From Chara braunii (taxonomy: Eukaryota > Streptophyta > Charophyceae > Charales > Characeae), in contig BFEA01000207.1 of NCBI GenBank assembly GCA_003427395.1, positions 662,376 to 683,336 on the forward strand: a stretch of DNA of 20,961 nt, read 5' to 3'. Both the position numbers and the translations under genes were made by a program. Positions 15,879 to 20,961 of the stretch are shown here, piece by piece (the first letter of the stretch is position 1; the number at the start of each line of letters is the position of its first letter). Below the pieces are notes generated by a model. That model was not told the origin of the DNA and made no database searches. It was given only the letters and a program-made list of their open reading frames with translations.

Positions 15879-16300
15879 AAGCTTTCTGGTGTTCTGTAAT
15901 TTTTGGGCAGCATCGAGTTTTCTTCCACATCCGGGATATAGGATTTCAGGGATGGTCGAACCCGGACCGATATCTGCAGAGTTGTTCTTTTTTGTGCCCC
16001 TGTTTTGTCGACGCCAGAACGACGCTGGCCGGAGTTGGGGCGTTGCCCTGTAACCTGCAAAGACAGGAGCGTGAGGCCTTGTAGAGAGATCTGGGGGTTG
16101 CCGAGGGAGGAAGGCAATCCACTGGCGAACCGGGGGGGGCTGCTCGGTGGCGAGGAGAGGTCAGCTACGGGTGACATTGGTTAGGTTGGTATTGTCTCTG
16201 TTTTACAATGTTCTGGTACAGGGAGGGCTAGAACTTGCTCTAGGATTAGGAGACCAGAATTGTTGATATAGCATAGCTTACTACAGTTAATACAATTTTT
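15879..16300 (+). repeat. Family B-containing dispersed repeat, copy 2 (uninterrupted)
   Basis: This is the direct copy of 14960-15815 without the foldback element. The family B core is at 16013-16096, immediately followed by TTGCCGAGGGAGG, which gives the empty site. It ends with GATATAGCATAG and runs into CAT repeats (16307-16352), as copy 1 does, so the CAT tract may be part of the duplicated unit. Confidence 0.8.
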
Positions 16301-16370
16301 TATCACCATCAGCATCATCATCAGTAGTATCATCATCATCATCATCATAATCATCACATGGTCCACATGA

Positions 16371-16463
16371 GGGACGCTGAGCCTGGTTCTCAGCAAGTTC
16401 GGTTCGGTTTCTCCGGGCAAACTGTGAGGACCCCGACCTCATTTTAAAAAAAAATAAAAAAAA
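16371..16463 (+). repeat. Family A element with variant hairpin and A-rich tail
   Basis: GGGACGCTGAGCCTGGTTCTCAGC carries the family A stem as GCTGAG / CTCAGC with loop CCTGGTT. It continues into ACTGTGAGGACCCCG (16421-16435), shared with 7471, then an A-rich run (16446-16463). This ties the family A head and the ACTGTGAGGACC tail into one element type. Confidence 0.65.
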
Positions 16464-16572
16464 TTGCTGGAATAGTTTCATCACCATCATCAACGAAGAA
16501 CCAATGTTGATATCCTATCTGGCGCTCGGCGCCCAGACTACAGATGGCAGATCCTATCTAGCCTAGACTACA

Positions 16573-16647
16573 ATGCCGAAGTTGACGACAACAGCTCTCC
16601 CGAAGTACGAGCAGATAGCGGCCAAGGCCGCACGCTTCCAGCACCAG
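16573..16647 (+). CDS. Exon-like ATG segment ending at a strong 5' splice site
   Basis: From ATG at 16573, 25 codons read MPKLTTTALPKYEQIAAKAA then RFQHQ and end in CAG followed by GTATGT at 16648-16653, which matches the eukaryotic 5' splice-site consensus. Exon length is a multiple of three (phase 0). I could not identify a downstream exon; the nearest plausible acceptor, at 16691, would make a 44-bp intron. I know no family with this start. It may be a true first exon or coincidence. The sequence just upstream (16501-16572) holds a small duplication (ATCCTATCT...AGACTACA) and a GGCGC-TCG-GCGCC hairpin. Confidence 0.25.
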
Positions 16648-16653
16648 GTATGT

Positions 16654-17691
16654 CTCTCGCATCACTCACAACCTCGTTCCCCAACACACAGATGCCACAT
16701 GCACCCAAGGACCACCCCGCGCCACACCCAGCTCACAGCAGCGCAGCTCGGCTATGGCTGCCTGCTCCTTCCAGCTCGCCCGTGAGCTCGTGAGCACTGG
16801 TCAGCTTCAGCGCAGCATGCAGCCAGCACCCGAATGTCCAATGCGGAGGCAGGCCCTTTGCTATATGGAAGTGACCTGCCTGCGTTCTGTCCCAGGCTGC
16901 GCTGGGCCTTTCCCAAGAAGCTTCCGGCAGGCCCCGGTAGGCTGAGGCCCAGTCCAAACAACTAAGGCCCTGGGTCTGTGGTGGTTGCTTGCGCCCAACT
17001 GTCATCAGCCTATGTTTGTCCCACATCTCGTATCCAGCCCCGGGCCTGCCTTTGATTCATGCAAACAAGCGACCCAGGGCCTAGGTTCTCTCAACCAACT
17101 GGCACTGCACAACTGCCTGAATTTCCTTAGTTGCGTGGTGGCCAAAATTCAGGGCCCTCAGGCCCTCGTCCAGCCTGCCTTCACTTAGGGCGGCCAACGT
17201 GCTGCTTGGCAGGGCCTGAAAGGGGCACATCGGGGCTTTAGCCTCGCATCTGTCCCTTTAAACCCTTTACATCCTATCTCCTCTTTACAATTTGACAAAA
17301 ACTGAACAATCCTGTCAACCTCCTCGTGTTGTTGTAGTTAGGAGACAAAAGGGTTGTCATTCAATCCGTTCTGCTCAACATTTGCTCAACATCACGATGT
17401 TGTAGCCCCTGCCGATCTGCTGAACATCACGGTGTAGCCCTTGAATACCCTTGAGAGGAGGATCCGCCTTGCTATTTATACCCAGGATGGGGAAGGTCGT
17501 GGCTACGCATTTTGAAATGCACCTCTCCCCCCCTTGGGTATCGTTGTGTCACGAATGACTATCCAGCCGTGATGAAGTCGCATCTTGTGTGTCCCTTGGT
17601 AGCGCTTATGTTGTTTGCAATCGCTTCACTTTATGGCCCTAGCTCCCCTTCATTGCCCTGCCTCCCTTGAGTTTGTCTGAGAACGGGGTGT
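16654..17691. other. Unassigned stretch, AGGCCC-rich then promoter-like
   Basis: No gene is recognised. AGGCCC/GGGCCT hexamers are frequent between 16850 and 17220, including an exact 12-bp inverted pair AGGCCCTGGGTC (16965-16976) / GACCCAGGGCCT (17071-17082). At 17384-17438 two related segments TGCTCAACATCACGATGTTGTAG and TGCTGAACATCACGGTGTAG repeat. A TATTTATA at 17474-17481 could be a TATA box, but no gene follows it on the plus strand. Confidence 0.35.
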
Positions 17692-17715
17692 GGGGGGGGG
17701 GGGGGGGGGGGGGGG
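17692..17715 (+). repeat. G24 homopolymer
   Basis: There are 24 uninterrupted G, followed by further G-rich sequence to about 17830. It could form a G-quadruplex. It lies just beyond the 3' end of the minus-strand LINE, where it reads as C24. The true length may be uncertain because of sequencing error in homopolymers. Confidence 0.85.
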
Positions 17716-17868
17716 ATGTGGGGCAACGGGGGGAGAGAAGGAGATTCAGGTGGGGAAGGGGCGGGGAATGGGGGAGTCAAGGCAGAGAGGGGTTGGAGCC
17801 ATAATCATGGGGGGTGCCCATAAGCGTCTAACCCCTTGCGGATGTGGGCCCGGGAGGGCCGTATCACG

Positions 17869-18753
17869 TTACCAACACAAAGTTAGGTTGCAAGAAGGGG
17901 ACCTGGAAGCAGTGGGTGGATCTCCTTTGCCATAAGGGTTTTGTGGCCCTCCACTGCTTCCAGTGAATGTTAAGCTCGCTGTCAAGTTCATAAAATCTTG
18001 AAGTTCGAGAAATCTTTGATGTGGATCCTGCCACAGCTGACAAAAGTTGGTCTTAAGTGTTTCCTGGACGTTGGGATCTTTCTCTTCCCTATAGTCTCGA
18101 ATGAATATCTTCCAAGCTTCTTGCGTATGGGACCTGATGTCGTCTTCCAAGACTTGTTGGGCTTGCTGCAGACCGAATTGGTGGTCTCTTCTTTCGAACG
18201 AGCATCTGGCTCTCCAGGCTAGCATGAGCACTTGCAATCTCGTGTAAGAGAAGAGGTTAGTTGCAAAGGGGGACCACTGCGCCATTCGGTGTTGTTTCTT
18301 TCCAAGCAGTAGCAACCCCAGGTCCCATGGGATATGCTCCCCTGTGAGGGATCGAAAGGCTGCATCCCGCCACTGCCATAAATTGGTGACCATGGGGCAG
18401 GCCAATAAACAATGCTCCAAAGTTGCCCTGGTTGGCGGCGTTGCTCTGCCACAGTAGGTACATATAGGTGATAGCAAACCTTTTTGTTCCAGGTCTGTTC
18501 GAGACAGCAGCCAATCAGGAGTGGGCAGGCAGCGGTGGATGATTTGCCATTGAAGGGCTCTCAAATTTGTGGGCATAATCTTGACGTACTTTGCCCGAGG
18601 CAGATCATCTATCATCTGTGAGTCCAAGGGCGAGTCACACGCCCGTCTGGTGGATAGTGTTTGTTCAATCACAGGGGCGGTCCTTGTGGCCCTGTACCCT
18701 CCCTTGACTGTGCAGTCCCATATGTGCATGGGCTTCGGGCCAGGCCATTCCAC
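17869..18753 (-). pseudogene. LINE C-terminal zinc-binding (zf-RVT type) domain, copy 2
   Basis: This 294-codon frame has no stop inside it. The domain starts LRALQWQIIHRCLPTPDWLL, with a zinc site CTYC (residues 98 and 101) and HCLLAC (His114, Cys119), the CX2C...HX4C pattern of the zf-RVT family found at the C-terminus of plant LINE proteins. A long helical, charged tail follows (RCSFERRDHQFGLQQAQQ, then FTGSSGG near the end). The frame is entered through a frameshift: the preceding RVIGDPQEELFVFEP segment (near 18830-18785) is in another frame. The first codon of the open stretch is not a real start. Confidence 0.88.
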
Positions 18754-19083
18754 TCAGCATGGTCGAAAGGAAGTTTGGCTCCCTGAGTCATGGGTTCAAA
18801 CACAAACAATTCCTCTTGTGGGTCCCCAATAACCCGTACATGCATCAGCCCCCCCAGTTTTCAATCCCGTCAAGGTTGTCATTTCTAACAAGTCTGGAGA
18901 ATCTGGCCCCTGACATTTGAAGGTCGTATGCTTCTAGCGAGCATTGGCCTTTGTCATTACTGCAAACTCTAAACACTGTGAGTGGATGGGGCGAATATGT
19001 AAATTTGACAATTCGGTCATCCTCCCCTACCGAGGGGCCAGTTTGGATGGTGAGACGCCATGCAAGAGGGAGGGCTTCCTTCA

Positions 19084-19123
19084 ACATGTCCTTCCTGTCT
19101 CCCACATGTCCTTCCTGTCTCCC
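19084..19123. repeat. 20-bp tandem repeat, two exact copies
   Basis: ACATGTCCTTCCTGTCTCCC occurs twice in direct succession (19084-19103, 19104-19123) inside the LINE. The 20-bp length is not a multiple of three, so it shifts the reading frame and is one of the inactivating changes in copy 2. Confidence 0.9.
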
Positions 19124-19236
19124 ACATTCTTGCGTTGCAGCTGTTCAGTCGTTGCCCAATCATTTGAGTGTGGGTCACAAGTCCCCTACTGTATAAATTC
19201 CCCTTTTCGCCCATGTGAACCATGGGGAGTTGTTTT

Positions 19237-19992
19237 TTAGGCTAAAGGGGTTACCATTTTCATCGAGAACGTAGGGATTACCAAGCACGGGTTGCCTCCA
19301 AATATCTTGCCATTTATTTGGGGTTGTTTTTGTTGCGGCCCTCGCTTTCTCCAAAGCTTAAGCATGTATGGCCAGAGGGGGTCTAGGAGGATGTCTACTC
19401 TCGCCGATTGCCTCGGGCTGGTAGCTTGCCGTTGTTGAGGGGGGAAGGGTAGAGTCCAGTCTCTGTTAGTCGGCCATTGGGAGGGGTGCAGCCTATTGAC
19501 CGTTAATGCTTCCAGTGCCAAAGAGGCAATCTGAAGGCAAGGTAGTTGGCTCCAGGGGACGTCATTTCTTATCAGTAGTCTGGCCACCACTTTAAAGATC
19601 AATGCTTCACTTTCTCTCTCCGGATCCAATATCCCTAAGCCTTCTTTAGTTCTTGGCTGCGTGAGGACATCCCAACTTATCCTTGATATGTAACCCTCAG
19701 CTTTGGCGTTTGTTTTCCAGATAAATAATGTTAATGCTTTCCTAAGTCTGGCATATTGTTGCCTCTTGAGTAACCAGACTGCTAGTTTGTACCATATGGC
19801 TGCTAGGATCGCATTGTTTATTGCTAAAGCCCTTCCCACTATCGAGGTATGCAACCCCTCTCATTTAGCTAGTCGCTCTATTGCCATGTTGACTAGTACG
19901 TCGCCATGGTCTTGTGGGGGACCAAGTGTTGTTAACCTCACCCCCAAGATCCTGATGGCATCTTCATTACGTGCCCAGGTCACTGCTGGTTC
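19237..19992 (-). pseudogene. LINE region between RT and zinc-binding domain, copy 2
   Basis: One frame runs from EPAVTWARNEDAIRILGVRL at 19992 to a stop at 19237, with an in-frame TGA at 19861-19863. It contains VGRALAINNAILAAIWYKLA and EGLGILDPERESEAL, which align with LINE copy 1 on both sides of the element at 1532-2076. This segment follows the RT palm in LINE proteins (thumb/connection) and has no catalytic residues. It is one frame away from the RT segment, joined at the G8 run. Confidence 0.85.
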
Positions 19993-20635
19993 TTGGGGGG
20001 GGATCACCTTGAGGGTGGGGCCACCATCCATCCGTTTTTGCCCCCCAGTTGACTTTCATGTCTGCTGCCAGCGAGAAGAGATGTATGACATGTGAGAGGA
20101 CGCGCACACTGTCGTCATCAGCTTTGATGAGGACCGTGAGGTCATCCGCGAACAGCGACGTTACTCGGATAAGGTGGCTTGAAATTTCCGGAATGGGCAC
20201 TTTGTTGATCTTGGGGTGGGCTCTGATAGCCGAGGCCAGCGCTTTCATCATGATCATAAATAACAGGTGTATTGGTGATGAGAGATAGTTGTTAAGCATG
20301 ATATTGGTGGTGGCCGTCCTGTGAAGAATTTGTACCCAGTGGCAAAAGTCATGACCAAAATTCATCCTAACCAAGCACATACCTAGAAAATCCCAATTGG
20401 CATGATCGTAGGCTTTCTCAAAATTAATAAACATGATAGCTGCTTGGGCCTTTCGTTGGCGGGTGTACTTGATGGTCTCATTAACCAGAAGCACATTATC
20501 TTGAATATTACGACTGAGCATGAAGCCCGATTGGTCAGGGTGGATTAACACATTCATGTGCGGCAGCAGTCTCTTAGTCATTGCCTTTGCCACCATTTTA
20601 TATGGGACCGGGAGGAGGGTTATGGGTCTGTAATT
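19967..20635 (-). pseudogene. LINE reverse transcriptase domain, copy 2, missing motif
   Basis: The frame begins NYRPITLLPVPYKMVAKAM just after the T7 frameshift. It continues HPDQSGFMLSRNIQDN, FINFEKAYDHANWDF, ILHRTATTNIM and FADDLT (about 20152-20135), which holds the catalytic aspartates. Between SSPIHL and LFMIMMKAL (junction about 20263) it lacks the roughly 13 residues that in copy 1 read KRSVRQGDPLAPF. That block is a core conserved RT motif, so the enzyme would be inactive even without the stops. The frame is lost at the G8 run near 19995-20002. Confidence 0.9.
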
Positions 20636-20961
20636 TCTAATGTCCTCCTTCTTGTCTTTTTTTATAGAGGAGTGTAGTCACCCCTTGTCCAATCATGCCC
20701 CCAAAGGTGCCTTCTTTCTGGACAACCAAAATGTATTACATCAGGTCGTCCTTAAGGAGGTCCCAGAATTGCATCCAAAACTCTTTCGGGAATGAGTCGA
20801 TACCCGGAGTCTTTTCGTCATCCATGTTGATCAGCGCCTCCCAGACCTCTTGTTGAGTAAGGGGGGCATTCAAATCGTTCTTTTAAGTATCCGTGAGACG
20901 TGTATGGACCGCCGCCAACAGTTCTTCCCTTGCCTGACCTACTTCTTTAGCAGGCTTGGTT

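Larger units (their letters stand above)
17869..20961 (-). mobile_element. LINE (non-LTR retrotransposon) copy 2, cut by the window edge
   Basis: On the minus strand, in order: a pre-RT segment (QQEVWEALINMDDEKTPGID near 20862-20803), the RT domain, a thumb/connection region and a C-terminal zinc-binding domain ending at a TAA at 17869-17871. The layout is that of a LINE ORF2 protein. The endonuclease, if present, lies beyond 20961. Damage includes stops at 20883-20885, 20736-20738 and 19861-19863, a frameshift at the T7 run (20657-20663) and another at the G8 run (19995-20002), frame breaks between 18750 and 19240, and loss of one RT motif. It is better preserved than LINE copy 1 and belongs to the same family. 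No 3' poly(A) tail is evident after 17869. Confidence 0.9.

Overview
This window looks like repeat-dense nuclear DNA from a eukaryote. It has no operons, Shine-Dalgarno sites or bacterial-type genes. The recognisable coding matter is broken non-LTR (LINE) retrotransposon sequence, embedded in microsatellites, A/T homopolymers, short inverted-repeat transposons and dispersed repeats with A-rich tails. The LINE C-terminal zinc-binding (zf-RVT type) domain and the many MITE-like elements fit the green lineage. A charophyte alga such as Chara is a guess from general repeat style and has not been demonstrated. There is an assembly gap of 140 N and one isolated N.

Layout. 1-545: unassigned. About 546-4440 (+): a decayed LINE copy (RT domain, then C-terminal domain) interrupted by two small inverted-repeat elements, at 1532-2076 and 3745-4042, and carrying an internal tandem duplication of about 367 bp. 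4764-5930: a 28-bp tandem repeat, then two roughly 465-bp tandem units that each hold two copies of a dispersed 'family B' core. 6281-6476: head-to-tail copies of a short 'family A' hairpin repeat with an A26 tail. 6477-9640: mostly unassigned, with a 20-bp palindrome and a few open frames that may be exons or chance. 9658-12020: purine-rich repeats, a dispersed repeat pair, a family A element on the minus strand, the gap, a LINE 3'-end fragment and a tRNA-like sequence. 12480-14500: AT/AC microsatellites, another family A element, a GC-rich hairpin and about 1 kb of degenerate ATC/CAT repeat. 14960-16300: a duplicated family B-containing repeat, one copy split by a 342-bp foldback element with nested hairpins. 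16371-17715: a family A element, one exon-like start, and a G24 run. 17869-20961 (-): a second, better preserved LINE of the same family, running off the window edge.

The two LINEs are on opposite strands and resemble each other along the RT and C-terminal regions, so each serves as a reference for damage in the other. Both are dead, through in-frame stops, frameshifts and, in the second, loss of the RQGDPLAP-type RT motif. No intact host gene is demonstrated. The points most worth checking are the foldback element with its nested hairpins, the terminal similarity between it and the MITE at 3745, the covarying hairpin in family A, and the way the LINE reading frame lets the MITE insertion sites be placed to the base.
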